From assembly GCF_024138715.1 (NCBI RefSeq), contig NZ_CP092074.1:4650001-4714000 (forward strand): a stretch of DNA of 64,000 nucleotides. Reading direction: 5' to 3'. The notes below the pieces were generated by a model. It was not told the origin of the DNA. It saw nothing but the letters and a program-made list of their open reading frames with translations, and searched no databases. The translations under genes and the position numbers were made by a program. Shown piece after piece: positions 1 through 9,469 of the stretch. This DNA is from Emticicia sp. 21SJ11W-3. Lineage in GTDB: Bacteria > Bacteroidota > Bacteroidia > Cytophagales > Spirosomataceae. Numbering within the stretch: the first letter of the stretch is position 1; each line of letters starts with the position of its first letter.

Positions 1-181
1 CCAAAGGTATTTTGCTATAACACCAACGTGCAACCGAGTGGTTAATTTTACCGTTCAGTTCGGTGCCTAATACTTTTTCATTAGCCGCAAAAGCTTCTGT
101 AAGGGTCACAGGTGCCGATAATATTGCCGCACTGCCTATGATGTTTTTCAGGGCCGAACGACGAGATGAGTTAGCTTCCAT
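1..181 (-). CDS. Tat-exported TIM-barrel isomerase (hydroxypyruvate isomerase-like), 5' part only
   Basis: Only the first 60 codons lie in the window; the gene runs off the left edge. Translation from the ATG at 181 gives a twin-arginine motif at once (SRRSALK, residues 6-12), then an alanine-rich hydrophobic stretch, then a segment reading HSVARWCYSKIPL. That last pattern is typical of the exported hydroxypyruvate isomerase-like TIM-barrel proteins of Bacteroidota. The family isomerises or epimerises small sugar derivatives; the substrate here is unknown. It is the most downstream member seen in a minus-strand series that also holds a ThuA-like protein and a PVC-type dehydrogenase, which supports a catabolic role. 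Folded export by Tat is inferred from the motif. Confidence 0.75.
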   Translation of the reverse strand, partial: MEANSSRRSALKNIIGSAAILSAPVTLTEAFAANEKVLGTELNGKINHSVARWCYSKIPL

Positions 182-210
182 TGATTATGTAAATTAAATT
201 GAATAGTTTT

Positions 211-1134
211 TTAGTCTCTGATACTTACACTTTGAGCCGTCGGGAAATCTTTCGGAACAGCCTGTGTTACTTTACCCGTAGCCGCCCACTCGGTACCTCT
301 CTGAAGGGTAGTAATAAATCCATTGCATTTCTGAGAATAGTTGCCATGCCCCAGAGTGGTATGAAATACCCTGCCTTTACCATAAGAGATGGTCATAAGC
401 ATTGGTTCTATTCTGCCAGAGCCTCGTTTTTCTTTGTCGCTGTAGGCGGTTGCTAATACCTCCATGTTTTCAGCAGGGCCTCTCAATCTGTCATACAACT
501 CGTCTTTTTCGTGCAGCCATGCTTCCGGTAAACCCTTGGTTATGGGGTGTTTTGTATTATGTACTTTTACCAGAAACTGGTGTTCTACTCCATGACTCCC
601 CCCCAGGCCGGCACTTTTATCATGCACGAAGTTATGCTTTTCCTGGTCATAATACACATAAGGGCCAGATTTTTCGGTGCGATTACCCCAGCCGCCCAAG
701 CCTATCATTTTATTGTAGGCGTCCCACTCCGGAAAAGCGTTGTCGGCAGCATGCACCACCACAAAGCCTCCACCATTACTTACAAACTTTTCAAAAGCTG
801 CTTTGGTGGCATCAGACCAGGAATCACCGTTGTAATTAGACAATACTACCTGATACGCTGAAAAATCAGGCTTAAAGGTACTCATATCGCCTTTTTCGGG
901 CGGAGTGGTTGCCACATCTACTTTAAAAAGCCCTGTTTCTTCCAGGTACCCCTTCATCATGCTGGTGGTCTGCGGCCAGTTTTTGTGGTTATTCTGTCCG
1001 TCAATAATCAAAACATTCACAGGCTGCTTTGCTTTCTTCTGTCCCCAAGCCTGGCCTGTTAGTATATTTGAGAAAACCGCCAGAATTACGAGGAATTTTC
1101 CGGCAAAACTTCGCTTGATTAATGCTGTTTTCAT
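211..1134 (-). CDS. ThuA-like domain protein, secreted
   Basis: A 307-residue protein of the trehalose-utilisation ThuA type, a class I glutamine amidotransferase-like fold common in Bacteroidota carbohydrate clusters. The ATG at 1134 is preferred to one nine codons upstream because it leads directly into a signal peptide (MKTALIKRSF, then a hydrophobic run ending AWGQ). The mature part starts with the core strand VNVLIIDGQNNH and contains the family segment GGGFVVVHAADNAFPEW, where the histidine corresponds to a conserved ThuA position. Near the C-terminus GKGRVFHTTLGHG is also typical. The biochemical role of secreted ThuA proteins is not settled. The gene lies 30 bp downstream of the PVC dehydrogenase and is probably co-transcribed with it. 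Confidence 0.85.
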   Translation of the reverse strand: MKTALIKRSFAGKFLVILAVFSNILTGQAWGQKKAKQPVNVLIIDGQNNHKNWPQTTSMMKGYLEETGLFKVDVATTPPEKGDMSTFKPDFSAYQVVLSNYNGDSWSDATKAAFEKFVSNGGGFVVVHAADNAFPEWDAYNKMIGLGGWGNRTEKSGPYVYYDQEKHNFVHDKSAGLGGSHGVEHQFLVKVHNTKHPITKGLPEAWLHEKDELYDRLRGPAENMEVLATAYSDKEKRGSGRIEPMLMTISYGKGRVFHTTLGHGNYSQKCNGFITTLQRGTEWAATGKVTQAVPKDFPTAQSVSIRD

Positions 1135-1164
1135 TATTTCAGATTTTATAGAATACCTCAAAAA

Positions 1165-3828
1165 CTATTTTCTGCTTTTACGGGTATAAACCTCATGATT
1201 TTCGTTTCCACCTGATTTCAGATAAGCAATCAGATCTTTCAGTTCATCTTCGTTCAAACTGTTTATCAGACCCGGAAGCATGACCGATACCGACGAATAC
1301 TTGCTTGAAACCACATCTTTTTTGGCTACTTTCATCAGTACGTCCGGCGCATAAGGATTCTGCGAAATGTAATAGAACGTTTTATCTTCATTAGCCAACC
1401 GGCCCACAACTGAATCACCGTTTTTAAGTATCAGCTGTGTTGCAGCATACTGGTCAGACACCGCCTTGCTTGGGTCTATGATAGCCTCAAGAATATCTTT
1501 GGTAGAGAAGCGGGTACCCAGCTGTGTTAAATCAGGGCCAACGTTACCGCCTTCGCCCTGAATACTATGGCAGCGGCTACAGGTAATGGCATTATACATA
1601 TCTTTACCCTGCTGGAAATTCCGCGCACCTGCGTCTTTATCTACCACTTCTACGGCGTTTTCAAGTTTCCAGTTTTTCCCCGGGCCTTTCGGATAATTCT
1701 GTATTACCAGGTCATTGCCCGATTTAGACAGCATGTCTGCCCCCGATAGTTTTTCATAATAAGCTACCTGTTGCTTCGGCACGTTCTCCAAAGCTAGTTT
1801 ACGCATTCTGTCTATGAAACCAATGTAGCTTACGCCACCCTTATAGTTAAGCGCATTGCGCAACCATTTAAAGTATTTTTCTCTCAGCGGTGGTGTCCAA
1901 CCTGTTTTGGCCGATGTAAGCACCGTGGCAATGTAGGTTTGTTGCACCGGAGGTGTTTTCTCTAACATTTTGGCAATATCAAGACCATACTGAGGGTTTC
2001 TCATAATTAAATCTGCCGACGAGGTTGCCGTTTGTCCGCCAGCAATGGTGCCGGCTGCTTCTTTTTTGTCAAGAAGTGCCACGCATTTGGCAACCGCGCC
2101 CGGCGCCTCTAAATGCACAAGAATTCTGCTCAGCAACTTGTTCTGCTCGTTTCCGGTTGAAGGAAACTGCGGATTCATATACGCAATCATTCTGGTTTTT
2201 GTGGCTGGCTCGGGCTCACCCATTCGCACAATTACCAATTCAAAAGCACGGAGAATATCAATTTTCTGTGATTCTGATAAAGTTGCATAGTTTACACTCA
2301 ACAACGATTTCAGGATGCTTTCTTTCAATTCCGGCTGCCCCTGTCGTGCCAGGCCAATCATGGCATTAATTACCTTAACAGGGTCTTTTTCTGCCAGGGC
2401 TTTCTGTTGCCACTCTGCTACTGGCTGGTGCTCTAATGCCAGCCTTGAAGCATAACGGATAAACCTGTCCGGATGGCTTAAGTTAGGCCAGGCTTTGTCT
2501 ATTGCCAGCGGATTAGGGTCGGTATGGAAAGTTTCAATTTCTCTTCTGAGTGTGTTTTCTTTGGTAGGTACACTTGCAAGCGAAGTTTCAACAGCCTCAT
2601 TGCCATTATAATAGACACGATACAAATCTGATTCAAGTCTCCGGCCGCCAGTAAGGAAGTAAAGGGCGCCATCAGGGCCAATTACACCGTCGGTTAGTGG
2701 CAAAGGTAAACCAGATAAGAACTCATCTCTTTCGGCAGTGTAAGATGAACCGCTTGGTTTTAGATGAATGGCATGCACGATACCAAAACTCCAGTCGAAC
2801 GCCAATAGGACGTTTTTATATTTTGCCGGGAATTTAGCGTCTCTGGTATGCAGCAGGTTGGTAGGTGACCCCTGACCGATACCAATAACTGGCGGAAGGT
2901 TATCAGGCAATACCGGTTCCCAGGTTCCGGAGCCTGTTCGCCAGCCGTATTCACTGGCACTGGTTACATGGCATATACGAGTTGGGCGATACCAGGGCAG
3001 GCCGAAGTCCCACTCCATATCCGAATCATAGGCGAATAAATCGCCCACTTCATTAAAGGCAATATCATAAGTATTTCTATAGCCGCCGCTCACTAATTCC
3101 CAATGTTTGCCGTCGGGGTCTACATTGGCTATCCAACCGCCCGGTTCCTTGCGGTCGGTGGCATGGCCACGGGGGTCTTTTATATGCGGAAACAGTTTGT
3201 CGTATTTCCAGTTGGGTGGCAGGCGATACGAATCAAACTTCGGTGGGTCGGTATAGTTACCAGCTACAATGTATAAAGATTTTTTATCGAACGATAATAT
3301 AACACTGTGCGGGCCATGCTCGCCATCTCCTTTCAGTTCTTTCAGCAAAGTTACCTTGTCGAACTGGTCGTCTCCGTTAGTATCCTGTAAGCGATATAAG
3401 CCACTTTTACGCGGAAACTTCTTGTTGCTGCTATTGTTCATCATCACATACAGACTATTGAAGGCATACAACAAGCCCTGGGCATTTCCCAGAGCGACGG
3501 TGTCTCCCTGAACGGTCAGTTTTTCTACTTTAGGCTTTGTACCTTGCCCAATGGCAGGAATGGTAAGCCGGTATAAAATACCGTACTGGTCTGAGGTAAT
3601 CATGCGGCCTTTGTCGTCAAAGGCCATCGAAACCCATGAGCCCTGCTCGTTTTCTGAAGGGCTGTAGAGGTGTTCTGCCTTAAAGCCCGGTTGCAGCTTT
3701 AATTTGGCTATTTTAGGGTTTTCATCTGCCGTAGCCGGATTCTCCTTCAGGTTTGTGTAAGAAGCCACCATCAGGAATACCCCAGTAACACCCACAAGGA
3801 GTTTCAGTGCATTTGGTTGAGTGTACAT
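1165..3828 (-). CDS. PVC-type heme-binding dehydrogenase with C-terminal cytochrome c domain
   Basis: An 887-residue protein. It has an N-terminal membrane or signal segment (LLVGVTGVFLMVASY), then a beta-propeller-like region of the putative membrane-bound dehydrogenase type (PGFKAEHLY, then the repeated D-x-x-G strands), a helical HEAT-like middle, and a C-terminal cytochrome c module. The heme motif CSRCH is at about residue 750, followed by GGNVGPDLTQLGTRF, the usual signature of Planctomycete/Bacteroidota heme proteins. Such enzymes are thought to oxidise sugars or related compounds at the envelope and pass electrons to a c-type heme. The start at 3828 gives a sensible signal segment; an upstream in-frame ATG at 3903 would add 25 residues ahead of it. 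It fits the isomerase/ThuA neighbours. Confidence 0.88.
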   Translation of the reverse strand: MYTQPNALKLLVGVTGVFLMVASYTNLKENPATADENPKIAKLKLQPGFKAEHLYSPSENEQGSWVSMAFDDKGRMITSDQYGILYRLTIPAIGQGTKPKVEKLTVQGDTVALGNAQGLLYAFNSLYVMMNNSSNKKFPRKSGLYRLQDTNGDDQFDKVTLLKELKGDGEHGPHSVILSFDKKSLYIVAGNYTDPPKFDSYRLPPNWKYDKLFPHIKDPRGHATDRKEPGGWIANVDPDGKHWELVSGGYRNTYDIAFNEVGDLFAYDSDMEWDFGLPWYRPTRICHVTSASEYGWRTGSGTWEPVLPDNLPPVIGIGQGSPTNLLHTRDAKFPAKYKNVLLAFDWSFGIVHAIHLKPSGSSYTAERDEFLSGLPLPLTDGVIGPDGALYFLTGGRRLESDLYRVYYNGNEAVETSLASVPTKENTLRREIETFHTDPNPLAIDKAWPNLSHPDRFIRYASRLALEHQPVAEWQQKALAEKDPVKVINAMIGLARQGQPELKESILKSLLSVNYATLSESQKIDILRAFELVIVRMGEPEPATKTRMIAYMNPQFPSTGNEQNKLLSRILVHLEAPGAVAKCVALLDKKEAAGTIAGGQTATSSADLIMRNPQYGLDIAKMLEKTPPVQQTYIATVLTSAKTGWTPPLREKYFKWLRNALNYKGGVSYIGFIDRMRKLALENVPKQQVAYYEKLSGADMLSKSGNDLVIQNYPKGPGKNWKLENAVEVVDKDAGARNFQQGKDMYNAITCSRCHSIQGEGGNVGPDLTQLGTRFSTKDILEAIIDPSKAVSDQYAATQLILKNGDSVVGRLANEDKTFYYISQNPYAPDVLMKVAKKDVVSSKYSSVSVMLPGLINSLNEDELKDLIAYLKSGGNENHEVYTRKSRK

Positions 3829-3997
3829 TAGTTTATTTTTTAGGATTGAATGTCGGTTTATTCCGGCCCCTTCTCTACATCTTCTCGGTAAACAATGCGC
3901 CATAAAAGCACAAAAGAGATTTTTGATGGCTCCCTCAACAAGAGGAAGGCTAACCGGGGCCTAATGGTTTACCTTATGATACTGAAATACAATTCAG

Positions 3998-4966
3998 CTA
4001 TAAATTCAGGTCTTTTCTGTTAAAAATACTTTCCGGCTGTGGGGCATGACCTGCCAGAATGGCCAGCACATTTTTAACGGTTGACACACACATATTTCTG
4101 TAAGTAGTTGCTGTCAGGCTACCTACGTGCGCCGTAATAATGGTTTTCGGATGGCTTAACAGGGGTTCATCTGCCGCCGGGGGTTCTGTTACCAAAACAT
4201 CGGCGCCAAAACCAGCTATTGCACCACTATTGAGCGCGTTGATCAGGGCGGTCTGGTCTACCAAAGCCCCACGCGCAGTATTAACCAGCATAGCCGTAGG
4301 TTTCATTAAAGACAGTTCCTTTTCGCCAATCAGGTTTTTGGTATCTTCAAACAAAGGCAAATGTAAGGTAACTATATCTGAGACGCTCAATACTTCTTCA
4401 AGCGGCAATGCCTGATAGGCTGACTGCACCGGAAATTTATCCCAGTAAACCACATTCATTTGAAAGGCATCGCCTAATTTAGCTACACGCTTCCCAATAT
4501 TACCCATACCCAGAACACCCAGCGTTTTGCCTTGCAGTTCGTCTCCATCAAACTGGTTGCGCCATTCCCAGTTGCCGGCTTTTACCTGCCTTGCCGATTC
4601 GTACAAATTACGTTGAAGCATCAACATCAGCGTAATAGCATGTTCTGCAATGGTACTAGAGTTTGACCCCGGCGCATTAACCACCTTTATGGCACGGGCT
4701 GAAGCCTCTTTTACGTCTACGTTATCCAGGCCAACTCCGCAGCGGGCAATTACCTGCAGCGCCGGGCAGGCCTCCATCAGTTGTTTATTGCCCTGCCCTT
4801 TCCCACGGGTAATGACGGCGTGGATAGAATTTTCAGCAAGAATTTCCGTCTGAGTTTTTTCTCCCCATACGGTAAAAATCTCAATCTCTCCTGCACTGGC
4901 GGCACTATTCAGCAAATCCATTGCCTCGTCGGCAACGGTTTCTAAAAGCAATACGTTTTTTTTCAT
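3998..4966 (-). CDS. D-2-hydroxyacid dehydrogenase, SerA-like
   Basis: A 322-residue NAD-dependent 2-hydroxyacid dehydrogenase. The Rossmann motif GMGNIG is at residues 153-158, and the catalytic triad of the family is visible: Arg232 (NTARGAL), Glu261 (VTEPP) and His280 (ITAHVGS). The substrate-binding loop RCGVGLDNVD at about residues 75-84 is characteristic of phosphoglycerate and glycerate dehydrogenase relatives. There is no C-terminal ACT domain, so it is not a full-length biosynthetic SerA. Within this cluster a role reducing or oxidising a sugar-acid product such as hydroxypyruvate or a keto acid is a reasonable inference. Its ATG shares one base with the stop codon of the VOC gene upstream, indicating translational coupling. 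Confidence 0.85.
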   Translation of the reverse strand: MKKNVLLLETVADEAMDLLNSAASAGEIEIFTVWGEKTQTEILAENSIHAVITRGKGQGNKQLMEACPALQVIARCGVGLDNVDVKEASARAIKVVNAPGSNSSTIAEHAITLMLMLQRNLYESARQVKAGNWEWRNQFDGDELQGKTLGVLGMGNIGKRVAKLGDAFQMNVVYWDKFPVQSAYQALPLEEVLSVSDIVTLHLPLFEDTKNLIGEKELSLMKPTAMLVNTARGALVDQTALINALNSGAIAGFGADVLVTEPPAADEPLLSHPKTIITAHVGSLTATTYRNMCVSTVKNVLAILAGHAPQPESIFNRKDLNL

Positions 4967-5454
4967 TATCTGTCGTGATACAAAGTAGCATTTGCCGATT
5001 TATATCCTCTGAAATCGTTACGGCCTGAAACATAAATACCTTCATGAAAAAGCTCGTCTTCAAAAATACGAGGGTCTACGTCGCTACCCGGCGCTGAAGA
5101 AATCTCAACCAGATTCCCTGAGGGGTCTCTTACAAACATCTGCATGGCGCCATCAGGCAGCTTACGCACCTTGCCCCAAGGCGTAATATCTATTATGCCC
5201 AGCTCTTTCATACGGAAAAAGATGGTATTAAAATCATCTACCTGCACGCATATATGCGCTCTGAAAGAAATGGCATCTTCCCACTCAGAAATATGTAATT
5301 GCTGCTCTTCGTTAAATTTGAAAAAAGCAGCGGGGTAATCAAACAAAAATGCCGGAAGTGGTTCAAGTCCCAGTTCATTTTCATAAAATTCACAAGCCTT
5401 TTCAAGGTTGTCTACTATAACGGTTACGTGGTTTATTTTAACTGCTCTTGCCAT
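4966..5454 (-). CDS. VOC superfamily (glyoxalase/dioxygenase-like) protein
   Basis: A 162-residue vicinal-oxygen-chelate protein. It begins with the typical VOC strand KINHVTVIVDNLEKACEFYE. A candidate metal ligand His9 lies in the first module, and the second module ends with MFVRDPSGNLVEI, where the glutamate is the usual last ligand. Members act as glyoxalases, epimerases, dioxygenases or resistance proteins, so the reaction cannot be fixed from sequence. The gene directly abuts the hydroxyacid dehydrogenase and follows the enolase-superfamily gene on the same strand, which suggests an isomerase or lyase step, or detoxification, in the same catabolic route. Confidence 0.82.
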   Translation of the reverse strand: MARAVKINHVTVIVDNLEKACEFYENELGLEPLPAFLFDYPAAFFKFNEEQQLHISEWEDAISFRAHICVQVDDFNTIFFRMKELGIIDITPWGKVRKLPDGAMQMFVRDPSGNLVEISSAPGSDVDPRIFEDELFHEGIYVSGRNDFRGYKSANATLYHDR

Positions 5455-5533
5455 AGCTTTATATTGTTTATTTACGTTAGCCCCAACCTGCCCATTGGCA
5501 TAAAGCTGAGCTAATTGGTTATCAGATTAAAAA

Positions 5534-6700
5534 CTAAATTGTCTGTTTAAACTCGTTCACGAAGTCCCAGTTCGGAGTCAATCCCAGCCCCGGAGCTGTC
5601 GGAACTTCAATCATGCCGTCTACGGCCTGTATTTTCTCATTTACGAGGTCATACATCATCGGGTTTCCGCCTGAAGAGAACTCTATAATAGTAGCCGCAG
5701 GCGCAGCAAATGCCACATTTACCCCGGCCATAAACGAGAACGCCGAACCCCAGCAATGCGGAGCCAGTTCTAGCTGATAAGTATGGGCCAGGTGTGCCAC
5801 ACGCATGGCTTCGGTAATACCGCCAATAATGGCAGAGTCAGGCTGAACAACATCCAGCGCGCGCACTTCTATTAAATCTCTTACGTCAAAAGCGGTATAT
5901 TCGCTCTCACCGGCTGCAATCGGAATAGAAGTTGAGGCTTTTACCTCTGCAGTGCCATGCCTGTTATCGGGGCTGATGGGTTCTTCAAACCAATAAAGAT
6001 TACAATCTTCTACACCTCTGCAAAACTGCTTGGCTTCTGGCACACTGAACGTGCCATGGGCGTCGGTCATCAGTTTAATGTTTTCCCCTAATGCTTCTCT
6101 GGCAGCTCTCACGCGGCGGATACTCTCCTGAACGGTTTCGTCCATTACCCCTACGCGCATTTTTACTCCCTGAAAACCCTTCGAAACATAACCCAGCAAT
6201 TGCTCACCTATTTTATCCGTACCAGCCCAGCCGCCACTGGCATAAGCAGGCATTTTTTCGCGGCAGGCGCCACCCAATAACTGCACTACGGGTACTCCCA
6301 GTGCCTTACCTTTCAAATCCCATAAAGCGGTGTCTACGCCGCTCATGGCAGATATGGTTAAACCTCTACGGCCTAATATCGGAAATTTCCGCCCTCTTTT
6401 CAAGGCGTAGTGGTCGCGGGTGCCGTTATAGATATGTTCCCAGATACGGGTTATATGGTGTGCATCCTTACCTATCAGTAAAGGTTTAATTTCATTCTCG
6501 ATACAACTGACGATTGACGCACAAACACCTGATGAGCCTACTGCTGCTTTGGCTTCGCCGAAACCTTGTAAGCCGGTATCGGTAGTTACTACTACCAGTG
6601 TCATATCAAAATCTGTAAGCAGGCCGTAGTCTGAAAAGTGTTGTTTCTCTTTAGGTATAGGGCAACGAAGCCAGAACGCTTCTACATTAGTTATTTTCAT
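5534..6700 (-). CDS. Enolase-superfamily acid-sugar dehydratase (mandelate racemase group)
   Basis: A 388-residue member of the mandelate racemase/muconate lactonising enzyme group. The expected active site is complete: Lys180 in GVKMR, metal ligands Asp213 (TDAHGTF), Glu239 (WFEEP) and Glu265 (AAGESEY), and a His315-Asp288 dyad (APHCWG and QPDSAIIGG). The His-Asp dyad together with the K-x-R motif points to a dehydratase or epimerase on an acid sugar rather than a cycloisomerase. The exact substrate cannot be read from sequence. It is followed by the VOC and hydroxyacid dehydrogenase genes, fitting a pathway in which an aldonate is dehydrated and then reduced or oxidised. Confidence 0.87.
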   Translation of the reverse strand: MKITNVEAFWLRCPIPKEKQHFSDYGLLTDFDMTLVVVTTDTGLQGFGEAKAAVGSSGVCASIVSCIENEIKPLLIGKDAHHITRIWEHIYNGTRDHYALKRGRKFPILGRRGLTISAMSGVDTALWDLKGKALGVPVVQLLGGACREKMPAYASGGWAGTDKIGEQLLGYVSKGFQGVKMRVGVMDETVQESIRRVRAAREALGENIKLMTDAHGTFSVPEAKQFCRGVEDCNLYWFEEPISPDNRHGTAEVKASTSIPIAAGESEYTAFDVRDLIEVRALDVVQPDSAIIGGITEAMRVAHLAHTYQLELAPHCWGSAFSFMAGVNVAFAAPAATIIEFSSGGNPMMYDLVNEKIQAVDGMIEVPTAPGLGLTPNWDFVNEFKQTI

Positions 6701-6766
6701 TCAAATTAAGATTAACAGGTTGGTGGTGGCGGGCAGCACACGCAATTAAGGATATAAGTTTCAGCA

Positions 6767-6785
6767 GGCGAACAAAATGTTCGCC
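6767..6785. other. Short perfect hairpin between isomerase and dehydratase genes
   Basis: GGCGAACA and TGTTCGCC pair over 8 bp around a 3-nt loop, just past the stop codon of the isomerase gene at 6793. There is no T-run on the transcribed strand, so it is more likely an mRNA-stabilising or processing hairpin than a full intrinsic terminator. It leaves open whether the upstream gene and the dehydratase form one transcript. Confidence 0.4.
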
Positions 6786-6792
6786 CCACAAA

Positions 6793-7677
6793 TCAGATAA
6801 GCGGTCGTAATGTATCAATTGACCGACGGGTAAGCATGGTATAGAAATCTTCTGTTACCGACGAGCTCCCGTGGTCTTCCAGAAACTTCTTTTGTTCGGG
6901 GCTTAACCCCTCCGGATTCAGCTCAATTGAGTTCGGGTAAGGGTTGGCAGGGGTTCTGTCTAATGGCGAGCAGAATTCAACCGACAATACCTTGTCATAG
7001 TCTATTTCGCGCAGGGTTTCAATAATTTTCGGCCAGTTGATGGTACCCATCCCCGGAGCCATACGGTTGCTGTCTGCCACATGGAAACCTACCAGACGGC
7101 CTTTAGCTCTGCGGATGGCATCGTAGGTGTTGTCTTCTTCTATGTTCATGTGAAAAGTATCCAGACAAACGCCGCAATTAGGGCCAACTTCTTTAGCCAG
7201 TGCCAGAGCCTGGTCGCCACGGTTAATGAAGTACGTCTCAAAACGGTTAATCGGTTCTATACCCAGGGTAATACCAACACTTTCAGAGTACTCATAAACC
7301 GCTTTCATGCTATCAACAGCCCATTTCCATTCTTCGTCGGGTCGGCCGTCTGGTATAATTTTACCCACTGTTCCGGGTACTACAGAAACCATTTCGCCTT
7401 CCAGTTCTTTCACCATCCGCACTACATCTTTTACATATTGAATTGATTTTTCTCTTTGAGATTTGTCTTTGGCAAGCAGGTTTCTGTCTTCCAGCATCAG
7501 GGTTACCGAGCCCCAGCATTTCAATCCGTGGTCTTTAAGAAGCTTACCTATCTTACGGGTGTCGTAGGCTTCGGGGCTTCCGGCAATCTCCAGTTTGTCA
7601 TATCCTAATGCGGCAATTCGTTTAATAGTAGTCTCTATGGATTCTGCGCGCATCCAGTTGTGAATAGAAATTTCCAT
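6793..7677 (-). CDS. Sugar phosphate isomerase/epimerase-type TIM barrel
   Basis: A 294-residue xylose-isomerase-like TIM-barrel protein without a signal peptide. Recognisable segments are EISIHNWMR at the start, LGIEPINRFETYFINR in the middle with a metal-binding Glu, GVCLDTFHMNIEE with Asp and His, and KVLSVEFCSP near the end. These match the acidic/His metal site of the AP-endonuclease-2 family that includes tagatose, psicose and hydroxypyruvate isomerases. Substrate is not predictable. It is the first gene of the minus-strand catabolic series and probably follows a promoter in the AT-rich 7.68-7.95 kb interval. It is cytoplasmic, in contrast to the Tat-exported relative at the left edge. 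Confidence 0.85.
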   Translation of the reverse strand: MEISIHNWMRAESIETTIKRIAALGYDKLEIAGSPEAYDTRKIGKLLKDHGLKCWGSVTLMLEDRNLLAKDKSQREKSIQYVKDVVRMVKELEGEMVSVVPGTVGKIIPDGRPDEEWKWAVDSMKAVYEYSESVGITLGIEPINRFETYFINRGDQALALAKEVGPNCGVCLDTFHMNIEEDNTYDAIRRAKGRLVGFHVADSNRMAPGMGTINWPKIIETLREIDYDKVLSVEFCSPLDRTPANPYPNSIELNPEGLSPEQKKFLEDHGSSSVTEDFYTMLTRRSIDTLRPLI

Positions 7678-7951
7678 TTTGAAGGTTATAAGTGTTGAAT
7701 ATATTCAGGAGCATCGGGGTAAATGCTTCAGGGCAAAAATAATAGTATTTGTTTAAGTTTTTTGATTTTTCAAAGATAATATTTACTCTTTCAAAGGCCT
7801 GTAAAACAAATACAATATTCCGGTAATAATACTGATGTAAATCGTTTTAGTACCTATTTTAATTGATTTATTTCTCAATTGAGTAATCAGAGATAGAGGG
7901 GGATGAATTTTAAACTTTTTACACCGTCAAATGTTGAAAGTTTTTTTTAAT

Positions 7952-9364
7952 CTAGATAAAATCTTCATAATAAAGTACTTTTTTATCCAGCGAACTTACT
8001 TTGACCCAATCAATTGAGCCTGTTCCTTTAAAAAAAATCTGTATGAATTTTAACTTTCCAATTCGCCCCTTATAAGGTATTGAATACCTTAGTATATCAT
8101 TTACAAATATTTTTAAAACCTGATTCTGAGTTATCGTTTTTACAACTATCCAATTAGACAAATCCATACAGGAGTTTGTAAGATTTATATTTGAATCTGC
8201 ATGAGATAGCTTTGTGTCTCCAGCTTGAATATTAGCAAATTGTTCACAGTTTTTGTTTAGTAAATTAAACGAAAGAATACCAAGCTTTTGCTGCCACTCA
8301 CCATTCAAATCAATTCCAATATCAAAACAACTGATTCCACCTTCACGATGTGGATTTTTTACACGGGTTTCGAAAATCATGTTGTCTGCAGCAAAATCAA
8401 AATCGTTAAGATTTTGATAGGCTATATAGTATTCACCGTCTTTAATGATTGAGGCTGGTACTTTATCCTTCGGAAAATGCACTATTCCGTTACTTTTCCA
8501 AGGAACTTCATACAATTTATCTAGCATCACCAACCATCCTTCTGACCTGAGTACAACTAAAAATTGCTTATACTCTTTATCAATAATGATTTTTATATCT
8601 CTTCCCTGCGGATGCGTAAAAGTATAGCTGATTGTACCCTTTGGTTTTTTTAATGGAATAACAATGGGATTTTTAGTAGTACCTAAATCAATAAAAGCTT
8701 CTGAGTAGTTTAGCTCCGAGATATCATATTCGAATTCAACTCTACACGGGGCAACTTTATTATTAGTAAAACTTTTTACTTGCAATTTTATTCTAGGATC
8801 ATTAGTTGCCAAATGGAGAGTATCAGTATTAAATGACTTTCTATAAAAGAGAAGCGTCAACAATATGATGAAAATAAATGCACCAACAGACCAATAGAAA
8901 TATTTCAAATAACTCTTTTCCTGAAAACTATCTTCAATTTTGATTGCTGATTTTGCAGTTTCTTTTGATTGGTCGACAGAACTCCAATCGATACTTAAAT
9001 ATTTCTGTAAAAAAAAACTTCTGCGTCTTATAAAAGATTTCAGATGTTCTTCATCACTTTCCTCTAGCTTTCCCTCCTTGATAAGAATATAGAGGATAAG
9101 GATATAAATTGAACGATTCCTTTTCCCAATTCCTTTACCTACTAAATCAGAAAATGTCTCGCCGATATTTTTGGGCAATTCATATTTCTTATAATCTTTC
9201 GATTCAAAGAGTATTATCAAATCTTCACTAAGTATATCCCAATCACTTACTTTTAAATCAGTTATAGATTTAAAGTTATTTACTGATGAAGACAAGCTCC
9301 AGGCTCTCTGTAAAATCAATTTAACTTGTTGTTCATTTAAAATTTCATCATTTTCTACTGTCAT
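7952..9364 (-). CDS. Unrecognised single-pass membrane protein with PKD-like and LamG-like outer domains
   Basis: A 470-residue protein I cannot name. Residues 1-125 are helical and charged with no signal peptide and would lie in the cytoplasm. One strong membrane segment is at about 155-174 (WSVGAFIFIILLTLLFY). Beyond it, residues 190-270 look like a PKD-like beta sandwich (APCRVEFEYDISEL, then IDLGTTKNP). The C-terminal 150 residues resemble a concanavalin/LamG-type jelly roll, ending IDWVKVSSLDKKVLYYEDF. The layout suggests transmembrane signalling or anchoring with an extracytoplasmic ligand-binding part. The gene is clearly more AT-rich than its neighbours and is divergent from the GH18 gene. 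Domain assignments are by eye. Confidence 0.6.
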   Translation of the reverse strand: MTVENDEILNEQQVKLILQRAWSLSSSVNNFKSITDLKVSDWDILSEDLIILFESKDYKKYELPKNIGETFSDLVGKGIGKRNRSIYILILYILIKEGKLEESDEEHLKSFIRRRSFFLQKYLSIDWSSVDQSKETAKSAIKIEDSFQEKSYLKYFYWSVGAFIFIILLTLLFYRKSFNTDTLHLATNDPRIKLQVKSFTNNKVAPCRVEFEYDISELNYSEAFIDLGTTKNPIVIPLKKPKGTISYTFTHPQGRDIKIIIDKEYKQFLVVLRSEGWLVMLDKLYEVPWKSNGIVHFPKDKVPASIIKDGEYYIAYQNLNDFDFAADNMIFETRVKNPHREGGISCFDIGIDLNGEWQQKLGILSFNLLNKNCEQFANIQAGDTKLSHADSNINLTNSCMDLSNWIVVKTITQNQVLKIFVNDILRYSIPYKGRIGKLKFIQIFFKGTGSIDWVKVSSLDKKVLYYEDFI

Positions 9365-9469
9365 GCGAAACTCTTGTTAAAATCCTTGTTAAATCTTTCA
9401 TTAAAGTAATTTTTTGATAAAGTTTTGTGCAATTAATCTATAATTAATTCCTATAAATAAAATACAATT

